From Fidelibacterota bacterium (lineage in GTDB: Bacteria > Fidelibacterota > Marinisomatia > SCGC-AAA003-L08 > GCA-002704045), in assembly GCA_002703375.1 (NCBI GenBank), contig NZTO01000013.1:19762-51814 (forward strand): 32,053 nt of DNA, written 5' to 3'. The notes under the pieces were generated by a model. It was not told where the DNA came from. It searched no databases and saw nothing but the letters and a program-made list of their open reading frames with translations. Of the stretch, positions 7,375-15,485 are shown piece after piece. Positions within the stretch are counted from its first letter, which is position 1. Every line of letters begins with the position of its first letter. The position numbers and the translations under genes are program-made.

Positions 7375-8121
7375 TTGGAAATAATCATTTTAATAATTGC
7401 AGCATTTTTTAGTTCAACTGTTTCTGCTTTTCTAGGAATGGGAGGAGGTATTATCCTTTTAGGTATTATGGCATTATTTATTCCAAATGGTTTTATGGTC
7501 ATTGCTATTCATGGATTGATCCAATTAATTAGTAATTCAACAAGAACATATATTTTTAAGAAAAATATTAAAAAAGATATAATTAAAGAATTTATTTTTG
7601 GAGCAATAGTTGGTTCGATAGCATCAATATTTATAATACTAATACTAATTAATTTTTACAAAGTACAATCAGCTTCTGAAATAAAAGTAGATTTTTTGAA
7701 GCCTTTAATTGGATTTTTTATTTTATGGTATTTGTTTTTTAAAAAATATAAACAAAAAAATACAAAATCTTTTTTTAAAGTAGGTTTCATAAGCGGTTTG
7801 ACATCGATTTTCATTGGGGCAACAGGGCCATTGATAGCTCCATTTTTTTTAAAAAAAAAATTGCTTAAGGAAGAAATAATTGCAAATAAAGCTGCATGTC
7901 AGGTGATTACACATTTGACTAAAATTCCTATATTCATTTATTTTTTTAATGTTAATTATTTTAAAGAATATTTAATATTAATTCCATTATTTTTTTCAGT
8001 ATTTATAGGTACAAATTTTGGTAAAAAAATATTGAAAAATATACCAGAGTCACAATTTAAAAAAATATTTAAAATAGTATTGTTTGTAATAGCAGTAAGA
8101 TTAATTTTATCGCCACTATAA
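7375..8121 (+). CDS. TauE/SafE family sulfite or anion permease
   Basis: The protein of about 248 residues has seven or eight hydrophobic helices and the family N-terminal signature SAFLGMGGGIILLG. A second glycine/proline-rich half repeat appears as SIFIGATGPLIAPF. The family exports sulfite, sulfoacetate or related organosulfur anions through the inner membrane; the substrate here is unknown. The frame has no ATG at its beginning. The ORF track takes a TTG at 7351 inside the VanZ-like gene. I prefer the TTG at 7375, four bases after that gene's stop, because AGG lies seven bases before it and the hydrophobic helix starts there. Confidence 0.75.
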   Translation: MEIIILIIAAFFSSTVSAFLGMGGGIILLGIMALFIPNGFMVIAIHGLIQLISNSTRTYIFKKNIKKDIIKEFIFGAIVGSIASIFIILILINFYKVQSASEIKVDFLKPLIGFFILWYLFFKKYKQKNTKSFFKVGFISGLTSIFIGATGPLIAPFFLKKKLLKEEIIANKAACQVITHLTKIPIFIYFFNVNYFKEYLILIPLFFSVFIGTNFGKKILKNIPESQFKKIFKIVLFVIAVRLILSPL

Positions 8122-8172
8122 ATTTCATTATAAATTATTAAAAATATATTAAAACTAAGAAATTAATGTTTT

Positions 8173-8946
8173 TTAAACTAATACAGATTCGCTTTGCTTG
8201 ATAATTGATTTGTGAACTGAATCCCAGAATTTTATTCTTGATTCAATTGCATTTATTGCAGTATCATAAGCATCTTCTATCTTAGTTTGATTATTTTTAC
8301 AAATAGAATTCATAAGATTAAGTGCCATTGGACCATGCTTTATATCATCAACTTCTATGTGTCTATTTATATAATAATAAAAAGTTGGACAATCATCATT
8401 TTTCACACCTAACTTTTCAAGAATTGATAGAAACATTTTAGGTATTATGGTTTCTCTACCAAAAGTAAATGCTGAGGCAATAATATGAATTTTTTCAGAT
8501 TCGATGTAGCTAAAAGTATTTTTTATGAATTCTTTTGCTGAATTAGGTATTGATAAATCCAATGCTGTTTCAATACCATAATTTTTAACAACATCTATAA
8601 AAAGCTTAGACTTTGAAGTATCTGCTCCAATTTCTTCCATCGCGTATTGATAAATTTCAAAATGGCTCAAATATTTTCCTGCAATTAGACTACTGTCAGA
8701 TTCTTCTTCCAAAACTATTTCATTAATAAATCTGCGTAAATTCCCGTTTGAATTTGGATACCAAGGGAAATTTGATGGTGCTATGAAGTGTTGTAAATAT
8801 TTGACAAGTGACATAAAGTCCCAAACTGAGTAAATATGATGTTCTACAAAACACTTTAAGTCTTCTAAAGTCTGTATGGAATCATATATTGGATGATTGT
8901 TTAATTTATATTGTAAGTCGTTTATTTTTTTATCTTCAGAAAACAT
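8173..8946 (-). CDS. DUF3050 family protein (haem-oxygenase-like helical fold)
   Basis: This soluble protein of 257 residues matches the style of DUF3050. It has an early segment HHIYSVWDFMSLVKYLQ, an ECF-like acidic stretch EIVLEEESD, then FTFGRETIIPKMF and YYINRHIEVDDIKHGP. The conserved His and Glu residues in these helices resemble those of the haem-oxygenase-like diiron families, where such residues bind metal. That is family inference and no activity is assigned. The gene stands alone on the - strand, convergent with the TauE/SafE gene and divergent from pgeF, so it has its own promoter in the 8947-9150 spacer. Confidence 0.75.
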   Translation of the reverse strand: MFSEDKKINDLQYKLNNHPIYDSIQTLEDLKCFVEHHIYSVWDFMSLVKYLQHFIAPSNFPWYPNSNGNLRRFINEIVLEEESDSSLIAGKYLSHFEIYQYAMEEIGADTSKSKLFIDVVKNYGIETALDLSIPNSAKEFIKNTFSYIESEKIHIIASAFTFGRETIIPKMFLSILEKLGVKNDDCPTFYYYINRHIEVDDIKHGPMALNLMNSICKNNQTKIEDAYDTAINAIESRIKFWDSVHKSIIKQSESVLV

Positions 8947-9150
8947 AATAATGTATTTTTTAAGTAATATAATTTACTATAATTTTTAATAATCAATTGA
9001 ATAAAAACTAAAGCAAAACTAAATTTTAAGATAAAAGTAAAAATAATATAAATATGATTTTTTCGTCAAATTAATATTTATAACAATACTAATATAAAAT
9101 ATTATATTGAAGATGTAAAAAACAAAAAAAAATTATATTATTAAAAATAA

Positions 9151-9810
9151 ATGATCTATGATTTCTCATATTTTTTTTCTAATCAAATGAAAGCTTTGCT
9201 TCATTGTAATGAAAAAAAACAGCAATTATCAGGTATTTTGAATGAGCTTAATATTAAATCAAAAAAAATAGCTGTTCCTGAGCAAATTCATTCAAATAAT
9301 GTCCAACTAATAAATGAAAATGGTACATTTATAAATAATGATGGATTAGTAACTACAAACCAAAAACTAATTTTATCTATTAAGGTTGCTGATTGTGTGC
9401 CTATTTTTTTACAGGATCAAAAAAATAATACGTTTGGTTTGGTTCATTCAGGTTGGAGAGGTACAGCAGGTAATATTGTTAAATGCGCCATAGAAAAAAT
9501 GATTTTAGTACAATCAAACGTAAAAGATATAAAGGTATTTTTAGGGCCCTCAATTAAGTCTTGTTGTTATGAAGTTGATTATAAAGTTGCAAAGAAATTT
9601 AGTAAAATTTCTAAAATTAAAATAAATGAAAATAAATGGATGCTTGATTTACACAAAGAAATTAAAAAAAATCTCATGCAACTAGGTATTTTAGAATTAA
9701 ATATTAAGTCTTCAGAAATATGTACTTTTGATCAACAAGATTGCCACAGTTTCAGAAGAAATGGGAAATTTGCAGGAAGAATGGTAGCATTCATGGGTAT
9801 TTTAAAATGA
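9151..9810 (+). CDS. pgeF: PgeF/YfiH family protein (laccase-domain, purine nucleoside phosphorylase-like)
   Basis: The 219 residues carry the family signatures in order: QIHSN (His47), ADCVPI (Cys82), HSGWRGTAGN (His99), GPSIKSCCYEV and CHSFRRNGKFAGRM. The His/Cys/His triad is the zinc-binding site. In E. coli the protein helps correct mis-incorporated amino acids in peptidoglycan precursors, and homologues have adenosine deaminase or purine phosphorylase activity. At the N-terminus it is shorter than many homologues, but no earlier ATG fits. Its stop overlaps the start of uppP by four bases (ATGA), so the two are translationally coupled. Confidence 0.88.
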   Translation: MIYDFSYFFSNQMKALLHCNEKKQQLSGILNELNIKSKKIAVPEQIHSNNVQLINENGTFINNDGLVTTNQKLILSIKVADCVPIFLQDQKNNTFGLVHSGWRGTAGNIVKCAIEKMILVQSNVKDIKVFLGPSIKSCCYEVDYKVAKKFSKISKIKINENKWMLDLHKEIKKNLMQLGILELNIKSSEICTFDQQDCHSFRRNGKFAGRMVAFMGILK

Positions 9811-10574
9811 CTATTTTTGATAGTATTCTTTTAGGTTTCATACAAGCTTTAACTGAATTTTTACCTATAAGTAGTTCTGGTCATCTTGTTTTAACTCAAA
9901 AAATTTTAGGATACAATTTGAATAATCTTATTTTTGAGGTTATTTTACATTTTGGAACATTATTTAGTATAATAATTTTTTTTTGGAATGATTTAAAAAC
10001 AATATTTTTAAATTTTATTTTAAATGATAAAAAAACTAAACAATTTATCATTAAAATTATTATTGCAACATTACCTGCTTCAATTGTGGGACTCCTTTTT
10101 AAAGATAAATTTATTTATTTTTTCAACGATTTGATATCAATTAGTATAGCATTTTTTTTTACAGGCCTAATATTATTTTCTACAAAATTTATAAAAAAAA
10201 ATAATGCTAAACTAAGTTTTGCGATTGCTTTTTTTGTAGGCATAGCTCAAGTTTTTGCATTATTTCCAGGAATTTCTAGGTCAGGGATTACTATTGCTAC
10301 TAGTTTAATTTTAGGAGTTGACAGAAAAGAGTCAGCAAGGTTCTCTTTTATATTAGCCATACCTATCCTTCTGGGTGCTAGTATTTTACAGTTTAAAGAA
10401 ATTTTAATGCTTGAAGAGTTTCCTATTTATGAATCGAGTTTTGGTTTTATAAGTGCTTTATTTTTTGGTTTAGTTATGATCAAAATATTATTTAATATAG
10501 TTTATAACAACTATTTTTGGATTTTTTCTTTTTATTGTTTCTTTATATCAATAATAACATTTTTAATAAGGTAA
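9807..10574 (+). CDS. uppP: Undecaprenyl-diphosphatase UppP (BacA family)
   Basis: This integral inner-membrane enzyme dephosphorylates undecaprenyl diphosphate, which recycles the lipid carrier for peptidoglycan and surface glycan assembly. The catalytic motifs are clear: ALTEFLPISSSGH (residues 14-26, with the Glu and the SSSGH box) and FPGISRSG (153-160). Seven or eight hydrophobic helices follow the usual plan, and the 255 residues are slightly short for the family. The ORF track start at 9741 adds 22 residues read out of the pgeF frame. The ATG at 9807 is correct because MTIFDSILLGFIQ is the typical N-terminus and the ATGA overlap couples it to pgeF. Confidence 0.92.
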   Translation: MTIFDSILLGFIQALTEFLPISSSGHLVLTQKILGYNLNNLIFEVILHFGTLFSIIIFFWNDLKTIFLNFILNDKKTKQFIIKIIIATLPASIVGLLFKDKFIYFFNDLISISIAFFFTGLILFSTKFIKKNNAKLSFAIAFFVGIAQVFALFPGISRSGITIATSLILGVDRKESARFSFILAIPILLGASILQFKEILMLEEFPIYESSFGFISALFFGLVMIKILFNIVYNNYFWIFSFYCFFISIITFLIR

Positions 10575-10581
10575 AACTACT

Positions 10582-11556
10582 ATTTCTTCAATAAAATATA
10601 GTCAATTAATTAAACGAATTAGATCAAATGAAGTTGATCCAGTTTATACTTTATCAGGATCAGATATTTTTTTACAGGATTTTTTTATCAAGGAGTTAAG
10701 TAAATCTTTTTTAGAGGACTCAAATCAAAGATATCATTATTCATTAGATATTGATCTTGCAAAAGATTTATTATCAGAATTATATAATCAGAGTTTATTT
10801 ATCACAAGAAGAATTTTTTTTGTGAGAAATTTAAATAAAGCTGGAAAGAATCAATCTGAATTATTGGAATATGTTGAAAATCCAGATTTAAATAATTGCG
10901 TTATTTTTGTTGATGAAGATTTTTATTCAAAAAGCAAAATATTTCATCAAATAAGTAAAATATCAACTTCGGTGAACGTCTCTCCTCCTTATACAAATAA
11001 AATTAAAGAATGGGTAATTTACATATTAAAATTAAAAGGTTATAGAATTGATCAAAATGACTTGAAAAAAATAATCGAAATTTATGGAGATTCAATTGGA
11101 TCTGTAATTAATGAAATAGAAAAATTAAATTTAATAAATAACGGAAGTAAAGATTTAAAATTGAACGATTATTATTTTGAAAATAAAAGTTCTAGAGAAT
11201 TTTTTTTATGGAACATTATTGATTATTTAGGTTATAAAAATATAAAGGAAGTTCTTATCATATATGAATCATTAATTAATCACGGTTATTCAAATTCACA
11301 AATTTTAATAAAATTATTCAACTTTTTTGAAATGTTGTGTATTTTCAAAAGCGGTCATAGTTTGGATAGCTCGAATTTTAATAAAATAATAATGAATAGG
11401 TTGATTACTTATAATAAAAAATTTACTAACAAAGAATTAGAAAATATTTTAATAGAATTAAGAAACATAGATCTCAAAATAAAATCAACTTCAATTAATC
11501 ATAAACTTCTTTTCCAGCTATTTTTTTCGAATATATGTAAAGGTGTTTATGTATAA
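10582..11556 (+). CDS. holA: DNA polymerase III delta subunit HolA, probable ATT start
   Basis: The ORF track begins at a GTG (10822), but the same frame is open upstream to a TAA at 10567 and encodes the typical HolA N-terminus: IKRIRSNEVDPVYTLSGSD, then FLQDFFIKEL. This is the first AAA+ domain of the clamp-loader subunit that opens the beta clamp. With it the protein reaches about 324 residues, normal for the family; without it the domain would lose 80 residues. No ATG, GTG, TTG or CTG exists in that stretch. The best initiation codon is ATT at 10582, ten bases after AAGG, with ATA at 10591 as alternative. The gene begins seven bases after uppP and overlaps the ECF sigma gene by eight. Confidence 0.8.
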   Translation: MSSIKYSQLIKRIRSNEVDPVYTLSGSDIFLQDFFIKELSKSFLEDSNQRYHYSLDIDLAKDLLSELYNQSLFITRRIFFVRNLNKAGKNQSELLEYVENPDLNNCVIFVDEDFYSKSKIFHQISKISTSVNVSPPYTNKIKEWVIYILKLKGYRIDQNDLKKIIEIYGDSIGSVINEIEKLNLINNGSKDLKLNDYYFENKSSREFFLWNIIDYLGYKNIKEVLIIYESLINHGYSNSQILIKLFNFFEMLCIFKSGHSLDSSNFNKIIMNRLITYNKKFTNKELENILIELRNIDLKIKSTSINHKLLFQLFFSNICKGVYV

Positions 11557-12124
11557 TTTTAAAAAAACTGACGAAGAATTAATTGTTCAATTTCAACAAG
11601 GTAATATTGGAGCTTTCAATGAATTGGTTCAAAGATATAAAGATAAATTATTAAACTATGTTTATTATTATTTCAATGACCTTGATACAGCTGAAGATAT
11701 TGTACAGGATACGTTTTTAAAATTGTACACACATAAAAATTCTTATAAAGAAGTAGCTAAATTTTCAACTTGGATTTACACTATTGCAGGTAATTTATCA
11801 AAGACAGAATTAAGAAAAAGAAAACGTAGAAAAACATTTTCTATGTCTGATTACACTAAAGATGATTTTGATTTAATAATTAAAAGCAAAGATGTATCGC
11901 CTGATCAAAAGCATGATAATGCTGAAAATTTAAAAAAGTTAAAATATGGTTTGAAAAAATTATCTTTAGATTTTAAAACTGTTTTAATTTTAAGAGATAT
12001 TCAGGAACTTTCTTATGAAACGATTAGTAACATCACTAATATGCCTTTAGGAACAGTAAAATCAAGAATTAATAGAGCTAGAATAAAATTGTATGAGTTG
12101 ATCAAAGAGGAAGGAGACAATTGA
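11549..12124 (+). CDS. ECF RNA polymerase sigma factor (RpoE-like)
   Basis: Region 2 spans about residues 5-90, including DTAEDIVQDTFLKLY (2.2) and FSTWIYTIAGNLSKTELRKRKRRK (2.3-2.4). Region 4 covers LKKLSLDFKTVLILRDIQELSYETISNITN and MPLGTVKSRINRARIKL, a clear helix-turn-helix that binds the -35 element. There is no region 3, as in all ECF factors. The ATG at 11549 is preferred over the GTG at 11543 because AAAGG lies six bases upstream. It overlaps holA by eight bases. The membrane protein encoded next is a good candidate for its anti-sigma factor. Confidence 0.88.
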   Translation: MYNFKKTDEELIVQFQQGNIGAFNELVQRYKDKLLNYVYYYFNDLDTAEDIVQDTFLKLYTHKNSYKEVAKFSTWIYTIAGNLSKTELRKRKRRKTFSMSDYTKDDFDLIIKSKDVSPDQKHDNAENLKKLKYGLKKLSLDFKTVLILRDIQELSYETISNITNMPLGTVKSRINRARIKLYELIKEEGDN

Positions 12125-12207
12125 GGCTGAATAAACTGTTACTAATTTGAAGAAAAAACAATTGAATATTTACATAATGAATTTGAGTAAAATAAAAGAA
12201 AATTATT

Positions 12208-12226
12208 TTTGTAGAAACTCTACAAA
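12208..12226 (+). promoter_or_regulatory. Hairpin upstream of putative anti-sigma gene
   Basis: The arms tttgtaga and tctacaaa are perfectly complementary over eight bases with a three-base loop. The hairpin ends five bases before the AAAAAGGA ribosome binding site of the 12243 gene. It may modulate translation or processing between sigma factor and partner, or be a protein-binding site. No T-run follows. Confidence 0.4.
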
Positions 12227-12242
12227 CTAAAAAAGGAATTAT

Positions 12243-12980
12243 ATGCCTGATAAATTAACTAAAGAACAAATAGCAGATATAAATAAATATTTATCGCTTT
12301 TGAAAAATATTGAAAAAGTAAAAACGTCAAAACATTTTTTATCTAAACTAGATAGTAAAATATATGAATTTAACAACAAATCAAAATTTTGGGATAATAT
12401 TAAAAGTTTAAATATCATTTTTCATAAACCAAAAATAGCTTTTGTTTATTCAATTGCTATCATCATTTCTTTATTTTCTTTTTATTCCATTTCTAATATA
12501 AATAATACAAACTATAATAAATTAAATGACAAAATAGCACAAGAATTAAATAAAAGTAAAACGAGTAACAATCTAGTTAATAGTAGCAAAAATACCTCAG
12601 CTTCAAATAATTATGGCACATATATTGATGATGAGGTTGATGATTTAGCGTTAAACGAAAAAGAAAATAGATCTAATACTGCAAAAAAATATCAAAGAAT
12701 TCAACCTGTGAGTAATTCATCTATAAATTCAAATTTACAAAATTCCCAAAATAGTAACGAACTAATAGCTTCAACTAGAAAAGTTAAAAATTTTATAAAT
12801 GATGATGAGCTCATTCATGATTATTTTAGTAAAAATGAATATTTTAGTAATAGAAAAGATTCTTTATTAAATGAACTAAAAAATACAAATGATCTTAAAT
12901 CTTATTTTCAAATAAAAGAACAGATCAAAAATGATTCTTTAAAACTTTTGAAATATTTAAATAATTTTCAGAAAAAATAA
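12243..12980 (+). CDS. Single-pass membrane protein, putative anti-sigma factor
   Basis: The protein of 245 residues has a charged cytoplasmic N-terminus (about 1-60), one transmembrane helix (KIAFVYSIAIIISLFSFYSI, about 62-81) and a long Asn/Ser-rich periplasmic part that ends in a charged, probably helical segment. The N-terminal stretch HFLSKLDSKIYEF resembles the short helical anchors of anti-sigma domains. No zinc-binding H-x3-C-x2-C signature is present. The assignment rests on topology and position directly after an ECF sigma gene, not on a recognised domain. AAAAAGGA precedes the ATG with good spacing. Confidence 0.5.
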   Translation: MPDKLTKEQIADINKYLSLLKNIEKVKTSKHFLSKLDSKIYEFNNKSKFWDNIKSLNIIFHKPKIAFVYSIAIIISLFSFYSISNINNTNYNKLNDKIAQELNKSKTSNNLVNSSKNTSASNNYGTYIDDEVDDLALNEKENRSNTAKKYQRIQPVSNSSINSNLQNSQNSNELIASTRKVKNFINDDELIHDYFSKNEYFSNRKDSLLNELKNTNDLKSYFQIKEQIKNDSLKLLKYLNNFQKK

Positions 12981-13034
12981 ACTTGTAAAAAGTTTATAGT
13001 TTCTAATAGATCAAATATTTAACTAAATTCCAGA

Positions 13035-13709
13035 GTGAAAAATCAGTTCCATATAGTAACTATTTCATTTGTTTTATTAATTTGTATAATTACAATAACA
13101 AATTTAATTAACATTTCTGATTTTTATGTTAGTTTATTTATATTAGGCACTTCGTTTGTTGGCTTGTTTTTCACGATTAATGAAACTAAAAAAAATAACA
13201 TATTAGTAAAAAAATTATCAAGCGAAGCTATGCATGATGGCATGACAGGTTTATTGAATCATAGGTATTTTGAAAAAAGACTAAATGAAGAAATTGAAAG
13301 ATCAGAAAGATATCAACAAAATTTCTCTCTTCTTTTTTTAGATTTAGATAAATTCAAAAGAATAAATGATACGTATGGTCACCAATTTGGAGATCATGTT
13401 TTGAAACAAACTTCAAAAATCATTCAAAAATCTGTTAGAAATATTGATGTAGTTTCTAGATATGGTGGAGAGGAGTTTAGTGTAATATTAGTTAATGCAA
13501 ATAGAAATGATGCACATAAAACAGCAGAAAGAATAAGAAAAGAAATTGAGTTTAACGAATTTATCGATGGTGATGTAAAAGAAAAATTAACCATAAGTAT
13601 TGGCATAGGAATTTACCCAACAGATGCAAATAATTTTAATGGTATTATTAGTTTTTCTGATCGTAAAATGTATAAAGCAAAAAATGATGGAAGAAATTGT
13701 ATTAGATAA
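13035..13709 (+). CDS. Membrane-bound diguanylate cyclase (GGDEF domain)
   Basis: Two transmembrane helices lie at about residues 6-25 and 29-48, followed by a short linker and a complete GGDEF domain (about 65-224). DGMTGLLNHRYF opens the domain, LDLDKFKRINDTYGHQFGD carries the metal- and GTP-binding residues, and the active-site loop is GGEEF (144-148). The inhibitory I-site RNID (135-138) sits five residues before it, so cyclic-di-GMP feedback inhibition is expected. The product is the second messenger cyclic-di-GMP. No sensory domain other than the membrane part is present. The start is GTG at 13035, since no ATG fits before the first helix. It may respond together with the preceding sigma/anti-sigma pair, but co-regulation is not proven by the sequence. 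Confidence 0.88.
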   Translation: MKNQFHIVTISFVLLICIITITNLINISDFYVSLFILGTSFVGLFFTINETKKNNILVKKLSSEAMHDGMTGLLNHRYFEKRLNEEIERSERYQQNFSLLFLDLDKFKRINDTYGHQFGDHVLKQTSKIIQKSVRNIDVVSRYGGEEFSVILVNANRNDAHKTAERIRKEIEFNEFIDGDVKEKLTISIGIGIYPTDANNFNGIISFSDRKMYKAKNDGRNCIR

Positions 13710-13725
13710 AATATAAGGAGCAAAA

Positions 13726-13923
13726 ATGGCAAAAAAACAAACGTTTGGAGATAAAACAAAAAAAGCCTCAGACAAGGCAAAGTCATACTTTAAAGTTGTT
13801 AGAACAACTAAAAATAGTAAAACCGAGGGTATAAGATTTAATGAAGAAATTCTATCAATACCAGCAGGAGAAAATCAGGATAATTTCATTAAAAAATTTT
13901 TAGAAAAAAATAATGTAAAATAA
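13726..13923 (+). CDS. Small basic protein, DUF4295-like
   Basis: A 65-residue lysine-rich protein begins MAKKQTFGDKTKKASDK and continues with KVVRTTKNSKTEGIRFNEEI. That second half resembles, from memory, the short DUF4295 proteins of Bacteroidota (MAKK... KVVK... KTGAYTF.EE), which lie near ribosomal protein genes and may be ribosome-associated. Here there is no ribosomal neighbour. A strong Shine-Dalgarno sequence, AAGGAG (13715-13720), lies five bases before the ATG, better than most genes in this window. This supports a real, well-translated gene. Function is unknown. Confidence 0.65.
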   Translation: MAKKQTFGDKTKKASDKAKSYFKVVRTTKNSKTEGIRFNEEILSIPAGENQDNFIKKFLEKNNVK

Positions 13924-13940
13924 GATGCTTTTTGCAACTT

Positions 13941-15485
13941 ATGTATCTAATATTATTCTATATATTTATTGTAATTGGATTTTCTAATGAAAATCATGAT
14001 TCCAAAATAATTGACTTAATTATGAAGGGAGAATATGAACTTCTTTCTAATAATGCTGAAAATGCTAAATTCTTCTATGAAAAAATATTAGATATTGATT
14101 CCTCTTGTGCATTTGCATATTTAAGTTTATCTGAAATTAACCTTATTCAAAATGATTTATTAGAATACTCTAAGAGTTTATCTAGAGCATTTGAGTTAGA
14201 CAGTAGTAATGTGGAAGTTGGTATTATGTGTGCTAATGCATACATCATTAATAGTCAACTCGATAAAGCCGAATCTCACCTATTAAATTTGAATGAACTC
14301 TTTCCTAATAATAATGAAATCAATTTTACTTTAATCGAACTTTATAAAATATCCAAACAATGGTTAAAGTTAATCAATTTAAATTTAAAATTATTTGAAA
14401 TTAATTTTCATAAAAAATATATAGATGATGCTGTCGAAATAAGTATTTTAACAGATAATGAGAAATTAACAATCGATAAGCTTACAAGTTTATTAATTGA
14501 AAATTATTACAACGTAGATTTATTTGACGGATATTTAAAATTAATCTACAGTGAGCAGCTCTATGAAGAAGCAAAAAATACTCTCTTAGTATTAACTAAA
14601 AAAGATTCTAATAATAAAAGTTATCAATTAATTCTAGCAGAAATCTATGCATATTTAAATGAATTTAAAGAATCTAAAAATATTTTAAATCCAATAATAG
14701 ACAGTTTAGATTTGAACTCTAGTTTATACAAGTTACTATTAATTACTTATTCAAATTTATCAGATTACAACACAATATTAAAATTTAGTGAGAACTATAT
14801 AAATTTATTTCCAAAAGATAAAGATGGTTATGAAAATAAAGCGATAGCACTTTTAAAAATGAAAAAAAATAATGAATTAGTTAATTTTTTAGAATTAGCA
14901 AAATCAAAATTTCCAACTAATATTTTTTTCAAACATCTCCTTGGTGATATTTACAATAGTGAAAAAAAATATCAAGAAGCAGAATTAGAGTATTTGAGTG
15001 CTCTGAAACTTACTGCAGGAAATAAAATAATAAGGAATTCTCTTTTAACGTTGTATGAATCAAAAAAAAACTATTCAAAGTCAGACAGTATTTTTCAAGT
15101 TTTAATGTCTGAAGATGAGAATGATGCCTTGACATTAAACAATTATGCTTATAGTTTATGTGAAAGAGATATTGATCACACCAATATAAATTATGCACTA
15201 GAATTATCAAAAAAAGCGGTAGACATAGATCCATTGAATGCAGCTTATCTCGATACGATGGGTTGGATATATTATAAAAAAGGGGATTATATGAATGCGG
15301 AGAATTTTATAAAAAATAGTATAGAAATTGATAAAAATAATGCTGTTGTACTCGAACATTTAGCTGAGATTTATATTAAAAAAAATGAGATCAATATAGC
15401 TTTAAAATATTTCAGATTAGCTTTAAAAAATGATCCTAATAATTATCAAACAAAAACAAAAATTCTAAAATATGAAAACCGTTAG
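13941..15485 (+). CDS. Secreted or periplasmic TPR-repeat protein
   Basis: After a hydrophobic N-terminal signal (MYLILFYIFIVIGFS), the protein of about 514 residues is built from some ten to twelve tetratricopeptide repeats. Clear units include CAFAYLSLSEINLIQ near the start and AAYLDTMGWIYYKKGDYMNAENFI and VVLEHLAEIYIKKNEINIALKYF near the end. TPRs mediate protein-protein contact, often in assembly or export of envelope components. I prefer ATG 13941 over TTG 13932 because it opens directly into the signal helix; neither has a strong ribosome binding site. The 3' end overlaps the following glycosyltransferase gene by 14 bases, which links this gene to the glycan run. Confidence 0.8.
   Translation: MYLILFYIFIVIGFSNENHDSKIIDLIMKGEYELLSNNAENAKFFYEKILDIDSSCAFAYLSLSEINLIQNDLLEYSKSLSRAFELDSSNVEVGIMCANAYIINSQLDKAESHLLNLNELFPNNNEINFTLIELYKISKQWLKLINLNLKLFEINFHKKYIDDAVEISILTDNEKLTIDKLTSLLIENYYNVDLFDGYLKLIYSEQLYEEAKNTLLVLTKKDSNNKSYQLILAEIYAYLNEFKESKNILNPIIDSLDLNSSLYKLLLITYSNLSDYNTILKFSENYINLFPKDKDGYENKAIALLKMKKNNELVNFLELAKSKFPTNIFFKHLLGDIYNSEKKYQEAELEYLSALKLTAGNKIIRNSLLTLYESKKNYSKSDSIFQVLMSEDENDALTLNNYAYSLCERDIDHTNINYALELSKKAVDIDPLNAAYLDTMGWIYYKKGDYMNAENFIKNSIEIDKNNAVVLEHLAEIYIKKNEINIALKYFRLALKNDPNNYQTKTKILKYENR

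Noticed and set aside
8947-9150. Divergent promoter pair between the DUF3050 gene and pgeF
   Set aside because: A promoter must exist here, but the sequence is so A/T-rich that no -10 or -35 box stands out from chance matches.
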